Below are positions 60,201 to 64,000 of a stretch of 64,000 nucleotides of DNA, piece by piece. Below the pieces are notes generated by a model. It was not told the DNA's origin and ran no database searches. It worked only from the letters and a program-made list of their open reading frames with translations. Source of the stretch: Mytilisepta virgata (taxonomy: Eukaryota; Mollusca; Bivalvia; Mytilida; Mytilidae). Each line of letters starts with the position of its first letter. Within the stretch, counting starts at the first letter, position 1. The stretch is from positions 27,642,593-27,706,592 of the forward strand of contig CM051516.1 of assembly GCA_028015205.1 (NCBI GenBank). The letters run 5' to 3'. A program made the position numbers and the translations under genes.

Positions 60201-62939
60201 TTAATTGGTGGGATAAAAATACATAATATTTTTAACCATCTCCGGGTGATTAAATTTCTGCATGGGAATTCTATCCATGTTTTTTAATGTTTATTTGAAA
60301 GATAAACTAAAGAAATTCCGACTTGTCGTTCAAACTGCATAGCAATGGCATTTTCTTGAGGTTTTTGTTGAAAATCATAGGAGAAACAGATTCTCCTTCA
60401 ATTTACTCGTGAGTTATAGAATTTCTTCACCCTCGATACTTAAATTTTAGATTTCAACATGATCGCTAAAAGCTCGGGTTGAAAATAAAAAAACTAACTA
60501 TCTCGGGTGTAGAAATTCCATAACTCACTTGTAACTGAAGGAGAATCTATATTTATATGTTTAACATACGTGTATACTAAATTACACTTTTACCTGCAAA
60601 CAATAAACACAATAAATTATTACCTTATGTGAAAATTGTTGTTGTTTTTCTTCATAAATATGATTCATAGTAAACTCTCTGTAAACAGCCAGCATAAATT
60701 TTATTTCTGTTTTCCACTTGTTTTTCTTACTCTATCAAAATAAATATTTGCAGTTGGGCATTATTTTGTAATCATTTCTTCGCTATGACTGCAATCATGT
60801 TTTATGCAACTAAAATTAAAATTTCATTCTAAAACATTGTAATATTACATCTAGTGTACCTTACCTTGAAAATCAAAAATAAAAAGCTAAAAATAAGCAT
60901 TAAGTGACGAAACACATTTATTCACAAATGTACTTGGCGCACGTGTGAATATGGTAATAAAAATGTTTTTCAGTCAAAAGTTTATAAAAATTTCAAGATT
61001 AGTTATTCTGTTTATTATATATATCAGACAATCTAATGAGAAAATACAAGGAATTATGTTTTTATATGACTATACGTCAACCTTTGTATAGTAACTTTGT
61101 TGGTGAAGTGTAATGTTATGTGACTTTATAGAATGAAATATGACCTTTATGTTCACTGAGTGAATTGGAGGATTTTCTTTCACTTGGAAATCTTGGTATT
61201 TTACCACACTCAATGTAATAAATGTGTTTTTTTTTCAAACGAAAAATATTTCTGTGCATCTAATTATTGATTTTTTTGCTAATAGCTTAGATGCAACAGA
61301 TATTTTTACTAATTCTGTTTAATTTGATAGATTATTTTTTATTCCTGTAACGTTTGTTTGGAATGTTGCTGTTATCACACATTTGCCTTGTCATTGAATT
61401 TTGGTCTCATCTTAAAAGCAAATAAAACCTAGAGTCAAGAGTTGAAGTATATATGCAACCAATATTTTGAATGTCTCACCTGCAGTAAGTTAAGAAGTTT
61501 TTTAGCGTCTTCACCCAGTGCAGCCTCCACAAATGCCTCTCTCATTTCTGTATACTTTTCCCCACAAACTATAAATCTATCACAACCTTCCTCTATCTAA
61601 AATACACAACAGTTGTAAAACTTCAGTTCAATACAGCCTACAATTAGCATTTCAAAACTATTATATCTGGTTTGATAAAATAGGCCTTTGAAAAAATATC
61701 TTCACAGCCTCCTAATACAAGTTTACAAAGGGGATGGTATGATTTGGACCCTTGAATTTCAAATTGTAATGCAATACTGATTATAATGTAGATTCTGATT
61801 AGACAACATTGAAAATCTCATGGCATCAAATGCACAATTGATGCCATGAAATTAATTCGCAAGCACAGACATTACTTCCGACATTTTGAAAATTTCCGTT
61901 TTAAAGCAATATTTTTACATCTGCATTACAATGGAGATAACATAGGGTATTTTATTATTTGACAGCTTCAACTGATGATTTGATGGTTGGAAATATCCGT
62001 TTACTGGTGACGCTAACGTGTCAGTAAACTCAGTTTCCGACCATCAAATCATTCAATTGATCAATCGTCAAATAATAAAATACAATACGGTTATCTCCTA
62101 AATCAAAAAGTACTCTTAAAATTTAGCATTTTTAGGAACATATTTTGTTTTCAACAGAAATTTCTGTAATAGCAGCAATATGCTGTTAAAGATTGCTAAT
62201 TGTGAAGAAATCAATGAAAAACACCAAATTTCACTATTTTTGGACCTTCAAATTAAAATTTTGATATCAGCAACAGCCATGCCCAAAAAGATATTTCACT
62301 GAGGTGTGTCTTTATGGAAGACAAACATTATGTTGAAAAATCTCTTTGGGCGAGGCTGTTGCTCATACCGGTAGTTATTTTGCTCAAAATGTTCTGTGAA
62401 AATTTTCTTCCAATCCTTGATTTAGCAAATGTTCATGATGTTGCTGTTGCTGTTGCTGAAGTGGAAGGAATTTTGTACAATGATTGATAGATTATGAAAG
62501 CTACATCATTATACAATAAAAATGATACAAATCTGAATCAGAAATCTTAATTTTTCATGTCAGATGGAGCAAAATAATGGCTCAAATGATACTTACTATC
62601 TTCTTCACTAATTTGAATTTTAGAACATGCTTTTTCAGAGTTTAAATGAATTTCTGGAAAATGCTATAAAATAAAAGGTAGAAGAAAATCATTTTACATT
62701 TTTGCCTGACTTAAGATCAGTTCAGAAAATGGGATAAAGGTTCAAAATGGAAAGTAAGGAGTACTCAAACATCAACTTGAATAGGACAAAAACACATAAT
62801 AAATCATAACATAGCTACCTGATTTTTCTGAAGTTCTGGTAGATTAATCCATCTTTTTATGTTCATATCACATTCGGTGCGTATAGTTTGGTAGCTTTCA
62901 GTTCCAAAACATCTACACAGATATTTGATGAAGTATCTC
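18088..62939 (-). CDS. RNF213: RNF213 (mysterin)-like E3 ubiquitin ligase, C-terminal 22 exons; 5' part beyond the window
   Basis: Twenty-two exons on the minus strand join in phase at every junction into 986 residues and a TAA stop. Remembered human RNF213 aligns along the whole length. Matches include DRFIVCGEKY with DRYLVYGDEY, FPTMPQDDL with FLPTMPEDL, CPNGHIYLIGD-CGRP with CPNGHPCSVGE-CGRP, HIEKDLRGLSKVLGKS with HILKDLEQLAKMLGHS, and LANCNYSFEVGQGTKVEYNF with LSNCQYQVEEGRETVQEFD. RNF213 is a cytosolic giant AAA+ ATPase and ubiquitin ligase linked to lipid-droplet biology and antimicrobial ubiquitylation; bivalves are expected to carry several paralogues. The window holds the E3 shell after the RING, the RZ zinc finger (exons 8-9) and the C-terminal domain. 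The RING and AAA+ modules lie upstream of 64000. No frame breaks are seen, so this looks like an intact gene rather than a pseudogene. One intron is GC-AG (after exon 18) and one exon end is duplicated (exon 16). Confidence 0.94.
18655..18740. repeat. A-rich low-complexity run in intron
   Basis: AATAAAATAAAAATAAT-type sequence within the last intron of the RNF213-like gene. Confidence 0.8.
18778..18971 (-). CDS. RNF213: RNF213-like exon 21
   Basis: Acceptor TTATTATTAAAG, donor GTAAGT. It encodes DSFHGVSSAFKLKLSEEQIE through LNSLVEVLFECIILAIDIPQ to DMSKL plus two bases. It aligns with human QTGLDAFLLELHEMIILKL. Confidence 0.93.
19901..19990 (-). CDS. RNF213: RNF213-like exon 20
   Basis: Acceptor TTCTTTTGCAG, donor GTATAA. 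It encodes AQQFCKCKHVQSLWIALALE and ends KNQRLEKCEE, matching human LNRCQLKHTIALWQFLSAHK. It is separated from exon 19 by a 10.4-kb intron filled with nested repeats. Confidence 0.93.
20388..20868 (+). mobile_element. Family E element, copy E1, 3'-truncated
   Basis: The family E start CAAGAGGCTCTCAAGAGCCT then CGCTCACCTGG is present. The sequence ends at AAAAGCTCACA without the terminal hairpin. Short, with no clear tandem array. Confidence 0.8.
23079..25480 (+). mobile_element. Family A element, inner copy A2, inserted in E2
   Basis: It starts TAAAATGCTCCGCTGGGCGC and ends with the perfect palindrome ACGACCGCAAAAATTTTGCG GTCGT. The empty site is visible in E6, where TTATAAGCC joins directly to AAAAACAACACATG (near 37720-37735). 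At 2402 bp it is the only uninterrupted copy of family A in the window. Confidence 0.9.
24400..25420 (+). repeat. Tandem arrays inside A2: two 262-bp units then three ~160-bp units
   Basis: ATTTTGGACCCCGATTTGGA recurs at about 24403 and 24664. CCTAAACTGTTGGGACCAAA recurs at about 24954, 25115 and 25275. The same two arrays occur at the 3' side of A1. Confidence 0.85.
27517..29623 (+). mobile_element. Family E element, copy E3, with 11-unit 166-bp array
   Basis: It starts CTAGAGGCTCTCAAGAGCCT and CGCTCACCTG, and ends TTGACCCTTTGGGTCAGGTGAGCTA. The body is a satellite-like array followed by a CGGACGACGC tract. Same plan as the other family E copies but with a different core repeat. Confidence 0.9.
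27765..29550 (+). repeat. 166-bp tandem array with trimeric higher-order structure
   Basis: GATCGGCTACAAAGTAACAA (or GATCAG variant) recurs every 166 bp from about 27773 to 29433, 11 starts. Variant units at about 28105 and 28603 share GATCAG, CTTCATAAGGAATATTC and a CACTAAAAG change; units at 28271 and 28769 share TTATGGATCGG. Both pairs are 498 bp apart, i.e. three units. Confidence 0.92.
30433..30705 (-). CDS. RNF213: RNF213-like exon 19
   Basis: Acceptor CTTTTTTCCAG, donor GTATTT. It encodes 91 residues from ISTMVYRSETTNAVVFNTLR to KIEDPLASQK, phase 0 at both ends. It aligns with human SVISAISGQLQSYSDACEVL and NMQLNVYTQDIL. Confidence 0.93.
30841..31125 (+). repeat. Hairpin-ended repeat, family D-like, degenerate
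   Basis: It begins AACTAGAAGTTTGCTCACAA and ends with the hairpin TATATCCCC-AACTTTTCTAAGT-GGGGGATATA. Its layout resembles family D at 58308. Boundaries are tentative. Confidence 0.5.
31333..32034 (+). mobile_element. Family E element, copy E4, old
   Basis: Start CTAGAGGCCCCCAAGAGCCT, end CATGGCCCTTTGAGCCAGGTGGGC, both decayed. It contains about four diverged units of roughly 165 bp with AAAGACCATTGCTGCCAA. It lies in the GC-AG intron of the RNF213-like gene. Confidence 0.8.
32272..32488 (-). CDS. RNF213: RNF213-like exon 18, ends at a GC donor
   Basis: Acceptor AATATTTCAG. It encodes EDSLPKVQVKDISSAHLISY, then LANCNYSFEVGQGTKVEYNF, ending IILLKE. It aligns closely with human VISYEVERDLTPLILSNCQY. 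The 3' site is GAG|GCAAGT, a GC-AG intron; a GTATAA a few bases on would break frame with exon 19. Confidence 0.94.
33801..33993 (-). CDS. RNF213: RNF213-like exon 17
   Basis: Acceptor TTTTTTTTCAAG, donor GTAAGA. It encodes FPVDGTFMYLSKEKCRKRID through LPTHSDMGLCSYALLFFLLE to YCQQSKI plus two bases. It aligns with human LPRRRGLGLCATALVSYLIRL. The in-frame TAA arises only if the donor is read through. Confidence 0.91.
34566..35607 (+). mobile_element. Family E element, copy E5, 5' hairpin deleted
   Basis: It begins CAAGAGCTCACCTGGATTTAAC, lacking the GGCTCTCAAGAGCCTG hairpin. It ends GGCCCTTTGGGCCAGGTGAGCTA. It contains roughly 165-bp units with AGGACCATTGCTGCCAAGTC. Confidence 0.85.
35707..35814 (-). 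repeat. 54-bp direct tandem duplication spanning an exon end and its splice donor
   Basis: Copies 35707-35760 and 35761-35814 differ at one base of 54. Each contains the last coding bases of RNF213-like exon 16 and a GTAAGG donor. The single difference is the exonic base next to the donor (G in the exon-proximal copy, T in the distal copy). Confidence 0.95.
35795..35878 (-). CDS. RNF213: RNF213-like exon 16, with duplicated 3' end
   Basis: Acceptor ATTTGTGCAG, donor GTAAGG. It encodes DPRLNDINSYWMDFRQAWES and ends RKSLEGY plus one base, aligning with human TVFLSTWNKLRRSLE. The donor and the last 20 exon bases lie within a 54-bp tandem duplication (35707-35814), so a second donor lies 54 nt downstream in the same frame. 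Confidence 0.9.
36334..36475 (-). CDS. RNF213: RNF213-like exon 15
   Basis: Acceptor TTATTTTTCAG, donor GTTGGT. It encodes ELFLRALRFVPSIIQLQKIL and ends VIRDFKD plus one base, matching human AELRLVKFLPEILALQRDLV. The only long open frame over this stretch is a different, non-coding frame. Confidence 0.92.
37027..38612 (+). mobile_element. Family E element, copy E6, intact sister of E2
   Basis: Start CAAGAGGCTCACCAGAGCCT, end TTTTAGGCCAGGTGAGCTA, 1586 bp. It contains repeated CAATAACTCCTAAATGGGTT blocks and an ACGG microsatellite near 38541. It is the uninterrupted reference that exposes the A2 insertion in E2. Confidence 0.9.
38976..40801 (+). mobile_element. Family E element, copy E7
   Basis: Start CTAGAGGCTCTCAAGAGCCT and CGCTCACCTGG, end TTGACCCTTCGGGTCAGGTGAGCTA. 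It has about six roughly 165-bp units with GGCCATCTTGGTTGACAGTC and an ACGACGG tract at about 40718-40752. Confidence 0.9.
41794..41978 (-). CDS. RNF213: RNF213-like exon 14
   Basis: Acceptor TTTTTAACAG, donor GTAATA. It encodes ADPLRQLLYETDKT through NPTVWQFRERISVDHLMQMF to VLQQFLDE, aligning with human SKIWSCRKRITVEYLQHIV. Confidence 0.93.
42078..42109. repeat. C-run followed by A-run
   Basis: About 18 or more C followed directly by 9 A, in intron between exons 13 and 14. Similar C-runs lie at 56127-56142 and 58309-58327. Confidence 0.85.
42946..43003 (-). CDS. RNF213: RNF213-like exon 13 (58 nt)
   Basis: Acceptor TAATTTTACAG, donor GTAAGA. It encodes RSEDILMTVNDKIVHDKRL plus one base, aligning with human TLPTMNNLISQDKRI. 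Confidence 0.9.
43328..46578. mobile_element. Composite element with telomere-like inverted ends and internal ~1.1-kb duplication
   Basis: Left end TAGGGTTAGGTTGCTAGC (43328 on). Inverted partner GCTTAGCAACCTAACCCTAA occurs at about 44477-44496 and again at about 46558-46577. A block of about 1.1 kb (43388-44496) is repeated almost unchanged at 45485-46578. Between them lie shorter diverged units. The motif GCGCATGT recurs throughout. No open frame suggests a transposase. Confidence 0.75.
46594..47326 (+). mobile_element. Family E element, copy E8, 5' end decayed
   Basis: It begins GACACTCAAGTGGTGAGCCT GTATTGC and ends CATGGCCCTTTGGGCCTGGTGAGCTA. It carries about three units with TACCAAGTTTCAGTTCATTT. 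It abuts the composite element ending at 46578. Confidence 0.8.
47632..47732 (-). CDS. RNF213: RNF213-like exon 12
   Basis: Acceptor AAATTTATAG, donor GTAAGA. It encodes EKADDDICFLKNKKARVAWE and ends RYIVPLLE. KARVAWEDKF aligns with human EMRNNWEKEI. Confidence 0.89.
48206..48389 (-). CDS. RNF213: RNF213-like exon 11
   Basis: Acceptor TTTATTTGTAG, donor GTAAGT. It encodes AVCRCIKPDIEELDVPSYLI, then HIEKDLRGLSKVLGKS, ending TTARI plus one base. It aligns with human PKGFLQQHILKDLEQLAKML. Confidence 0.94.
48591..49359 (+). mobile_element. Family C hairpin element, full-length copy
   Basis: It starts CAAGAGTGGACACACAAAAATG, carries about two 147-bp-type units (TGAACCATGAAAATGAGGTC) and ends with hairpin GTCGAGCTTTCTGCGACTAA AGTTGCAGGCTCGAC. 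It lies in an RNF213-like intron and is antisense to that gene. Confidence 0.85.
50212..50365 (-). CDS. RNF213: RNF213-like exon 10: TGHILG region
   Basis: Acceptor TTATTTCAG, donor GTATAA. It encodes IDMTATGHILGRVDDLNAAP and ends MYIGANNNLQ. TGHILG matches human TGHVLG. The position of the human cysteine about ten residues on (C4516, reported as catalytic) appears to be Tyr here. Confidence 0.92.
51889..54219 (+). mobile_element. Family E element, copy E9, two repeat types
   Basis: Start CTAGAGGCTCTAAAGAGCCT and CGCTCACCTG, end TTTTAGGCCAGGTGAGCTA. The left part has the E7-type roughly 165-bp units. The right part (about 52800-54100) has a dimeric array of about 330 bp with GTTAAACTAAGTCCAGCCAT alternating with GTTAAACTATGTCCAACCAT. 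An ACG run precedes the end. Confidence 0.9.
54121..54172 (+). repeat. ACG trinucleotide microsatellite
   Basis: ACGACG run with ACATACGACG interruptions near the 3' end of E9, in the position held by ACGG tracts in E2 and E6. Confidence 0.9.
54499..54677. repeat. Foldback hairpin 1 of a cluster
   Basis: The arm AAAGGTGTCATGGAATGG and following CATATTGGTCCTGTATTATGTCC is mirrored by GGACATAATATGGAACCAATATG and CCATTCCATAATCCTTTATT. Confidence 0.82.
54719..54799. repeat. Foldback hairpin 2 of a cluster
   Basis: CCAGAACTGGTTATTAATAC AGGTCTAA pairs with TTAGACCTATATTAGTGACC AGTTCTG. Confidence 0.75.
54917..55034. repeat. Foldback hairpin 3 of a cluster
   Basis: AAATGGGTATTTTTATATAA AGCCTGTATTATGTCC pairs with GGACATAATACAGGTTTTATATG and ACCCATTT. 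The inner arm TGTATTATGTCC is shared with hairpin 1, so they are one family. Confidence 0.82.
55115..55215 (-). CDS. RNF213: RNF213-like exon 9: second half of the RZ zinc finger
   Basis: Acceptor TTTCTATCAAAG, donor GTAAAT. It encodes CGRPYVVAKCKVCGLDIGGE and ends IKDEG plus two bases. The CxxC pair (KCKVC) is at the same spacing from CGRP as in human (SICIDC), so all four presumed zinc ligands (C, H, C, C) are kept. The IGG following the finger is also conserved. Confidence 0.95.
55757..55791 (-). CDS. RNF213: RNF213-like exon 8: 35-nt microexon with first half of the RZ zinc finger
   Basis: Acceptor TTTATTTAG, donor GTAAGT. With the leftover base it encodes RCPNGHIYLIGD. It carries the first Cys and the His ligand of the RZ finger (CPNGH). 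It is too short to appear as an open reading frame but is confirmed by phase on both sides and by near identity to the RNF213/ZNFX1 family consensus. Confidence 0.93.
56698..56800 (-). CDS. RNF213: RNF213-like exon 7: FPTMPQDD motif
   Basis: Acceptor TATTTTTTAG, donor GTATGA. It reads ESYFPTMPQDDLDEVKGAIL and ends ENPVFH plus one base. The YFPTMPQDD stretch matches human AFLPTMPEDL immediately before the RZ finger. Reading past the donor meets a stop, which supports the donor choice. Confidence 0.9.
57180..57440 (+). repeat. Family G dispersed direct repeat, copy 1
   Basis: About 260 bp including GTTATTCTGTTTATTACATT, TTTATGTTTTTATATGACTA and GAGTGAAATATGACTTAGAT. A diverged direct copy lies at 60940-61205. 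Confidence 0.65.
57553..57750 (-). CDS. RNF213: RNF213-like exon 6
   Basis: Acceptor ATCTTTAAAG, donor GTAAGA. It encodes 66 residues from ELIQDILTNKVW through LGQQGLSCLLMHCMVLW to NIANNPELMV. It corresponds to the helical shell just before the RZ finger in human (AIHAAAVLLCGQNELLEPL). Confidence 0.92.
58308..58733 (+). mobile_element. Family D hairpin-ended element with two ~152-bp units
   Basis: It starts ATACCCCCCC in a C-run. Two units begin at GGAGTTGC (about 58339 and 58491) and contain TCCCTTTGCAAGCATCCG. It ends with hairpin TATACCCCCAGAAACTTTGT TTCTGGAGGGTATA (58700-58732). Same overall plan as families A, C and E. Confidence 0.75.
58947..59064. repeat. Foldback hairpin
   Basis: AGGGTTATTGCAGGATTACT GGGAAATATTGTCCC pairs with GGGACAATATTTCCC and GTGCAATAACCCT. 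Confidence 0.85.
59271..59324 (-). CDS. RNF213: RNF213-like exon 5 (54 nt)
   Basis: Acceptor TTCTTGTAG, donor GTAAGT. It encodes VKQFLQRNLMNCKKIKEV, phase 0 at both ends, aligning with human VSKFIGECKIL. It is short, but both splice sites and the frame agree. Confidence 0.86.
60389..60547. repeat. Foldback hairpin
   Basis: GATTCTCCTTCAATTTACTC GTGAGTTATAGAATTTC pairs with GAAATTCCATAACTCAC and CTGAAGGAGAATC. It lies close to exon 4 of the RNF213-like gene. Confidence 0.8.
60624..60731 (-). CDS. RNF213: RNF213-like exon 4
   Basis: Acceptor TTTTGATAG, donor GTAATA. It encodes 36 residues including KFMLAVYREFTMNHIYEE, like human YFLLTLFREVAILYRS. Phase 0 at both ends. Confidence 0.9.
60940..61205 (+). 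repeat. Family G dispersed direct repeat, copy 2
   Basis: Diverged copy of 57180-57440 (GTTATTCTGTTTATTATATA, TTATGTTTTTATATGACTAT, AATGAAATATGACCTTTATG). Confidence 0.65.
61480..61592 (-). CDS. RNF213: RNF213-like exon 3
   Basis: Donor GTGAGA. Two adjacent acceptors exist (TTTTAG and, four bases on, ATAG); only the second keeps frame with exon 2. It reads EGCDRFIVCGEKYTEMREAF and ends KKLLNLLQ. It matches human DRYLVYGDEYKALRDAV. Confidence 0.9.
61727..62590 (-). mobile_element. Family R element, copy 2, inverted, with a foldback inserted
   Basis: Inverted copy of 15304-15893: GGGATGGTATGATTTGGACC at one end, CCATGCCCAAAAAGATATTT in the central foldback, and TCATGTCAGATGGAGCAAAA TAATGG at the other. 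It is longer because extra sequence, including the hairpin at 61936-62098, sits inside. Confidence 0.72.
61936..62098. repeat. Foldback hairpin nested in family R
   Basis: GATAACATAGGGTATTTTAT TATTTGAC and GATGATTTGATGGTTGGAAA pair with TTTCCGACCATCAAATCATT and GTCAAATAATAAAATACAAT ACGGTTATC. Confidence 0.82.
62597..62663 (-). CDS. RNF213: RNF213-like exon 2
   Basis: Acceptor TTTTATTTTATAG, donor GTAAGT. It reads HFPEIHLNSEKACSKIQISE and is only 67 nt. It aligns with human VFPKDVVKQQ. A repeat of family R lies directly against its 3' side. Confidence 0.84.
62819..62939 (-). CDS. RNF213: RNF213-like exon 1 of 22 (first in window)
   Basis: Acceptor ATCCTTCAG, donor GTAGCT. It reads RRYFIKYLCRCFGTESYQTI and ends LPELQKNQ at phase 0. 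It corresponds to the human stretch CYLQQVKQFCIRVENDWHRV. It starts with one base completing a codon from an exon beyond the window. Confidence 0.86.
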
Positions 62940-63307
62940 CTGAAGGATAGAAAAATAACATGAAAAACTCTGGATGCAATGAAAATCAAGTTTCTTGTAA
63001 ATTAATCACATCTGCATGAATTCAGTTGAATATTGGATGTTCTTACACATCCTAAAATTCTTCCTCCCAAATTTCTTTTGTTAAGAACTTCATTTCATTT
63101 AAATGCAATAAGTGTGCATGTTATTATTACTTTGACATTAAAAACTGTTAGTACAATTAAGAAAGAATCAATATTTCTGAACAATTTCACACAGAAATTC
63201 TAAAATCACAAATACTGTTATTGTGAAACACTTATTATTTGTGTTACACAAGTTTTCATGGGTTTCATGAACAGATCAATCCCTGAATTTAAGATCCCAA
63301 CCAAATA

Positions 63308-64000
63308 CAAGAGTGGACACACTACATGTCTCACCTGAGTATGCACATGGACACAGAATAATGATTATCTGATACCCAACATTTTGCAAGTCAAAGGAAA
63401 ATGTGTTAAAAGAAATTGAGGCCAAGGTCAAAAGCCAGATGTCATACCGAAATGTATCCACTAAGAACTATCTATTAACCAAATATAGTGGGTCTAGGTA
63501 TTATAGTTGCTGAGAAATGGACCTAATCTCGAAAATGTGACAAAGTCACTCAAGCATGAAATTGAGGTCAAGGTCCAAAACCAGGTGTCTGACTGACATG
63601 TACCCGCCAAGAACTATCTATTGACCAAATATGTTGGGTCTACGTATTCTAGTTGCTGAGAAATGGACTTAACCATGAAAAAGTGAAAAAGTCACTCAAG
63701 CATGAAATTGAGGTCAAGGTCCCAAGCCAGGTGTCAGACTGGCATGTACCCACCAAGAACTATCTATAGACCATATATGGTTGGCTTAGGTATTATAGTT
63801 TCTGAGAAATGGACTTAACCACGAAAATGTGACGCAGGTCACTCAAGCATGAAATTGAGGTCAAGGTCAAGACAGGTGTCAGACTGACATGTACCCACAA
63901 AGAACTATCTACTGACCAAATACGGTGGGTCTAAGTATTACAGTTTCTGAGAAATCGACTTAATCACGAAAAATTGACAAAGTCACTCGAGCATGAAATT
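63308..64000 (+). mobile_element. Family C-related element, cut by window end
   Basis: It starts CAAGAGTGGACACACTACATG, similar to 48591. Units with CACTCAAGCATGAAATTGAGG recur at about 63547, 63693, 63840 and 63983 (periods 146, 147 and 143). The 3' hairpin is beyond the window. Confidence 0.82.

Noticed and set aside
61593..61596. Upstream acceptor giving IEEGCDRF at exon 3
   Set aside because: It would put exon 3 out of phase with exon 2. The acceptor four bases downstream joins in frame.

Overview
This is eukaryotic DNA, AT-rich and intron-rich. I infer a bivalve mollusc, probably a mussel (Mytilidae). The reasons are the low GC content, many non-autonomous elements with central tandem repeats and ACGG/ACG microsatellites (the 'pearl'/Helentron-associated plan described in bivalves), and tRNA-derived SINEs. 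The species is inference; the gene models below are read directly from splice sites and reading frame.

Two convergent protein-coding genes are present, both cut off at their 5' ends by the window. (1) Plus strand, about 1756-9788: the last six visible exons of a C11orf16-like protein. A DUF4537-type segment is followed by a long charged coiled-coil tail, 646 visible residues ending in a stop. (2) Minus strand, 62939 down to 18088: the last 22 exons of an RNF213 (mysterin)-like giant E3 ubiquitin ligase. They join in one uninterrupted frame of 986 residues plus a stop, covering the E3-shell region after the RING, the RZ finger and the whole C-terminal domain. The AAA+ core and the RING must lie beyond position 64000. 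The genes are tail to tail, with about 8.3 kb of mostly featureless DNA between the stop codons (9788 and 18088).

Layout: 1-1755 intron with one SINE; 1756-9788 gene 1, whose introns hold a piggyBac-like MITE, two more SINEs and two copies of a hairpin-ended tandem-repeat element (family C); 9789-18087 intergenic with foldback MITEs; 18088-62939 gene 2, whose large introns are stuffed with repeats. The main repeat family in gene 2 (family E) has nine copies, all on the + strand and so antisense to the gene. It begins with a short hairpin and a CTCACCTGG motif, carries tandem units of about 165 bp, often a short ACGG/ACG tract, and ends with a hairpin followed by CAGGTGAGCTA. The most striking region is 20978-27387, a three-level nest: family A, split by family E, split by a second family A copy. 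Other notable structures are an exact 166-bp array with a higher-order trimer, a composite element with telomere-like inverted ends (43328-46578), a GC-AG intron supported by frame, and an in-frame 54-bp tandem duplication of an exon end including its splice donor.

I found no transposase, reverse transcriptase, rRNA gene, functional tRNA gene, CRISPR array or viral gene. Coordinates of repeats are approximate to a few bases because the termini lie in A-runs. Homology statements rest on remembered family sequences, not on a search.
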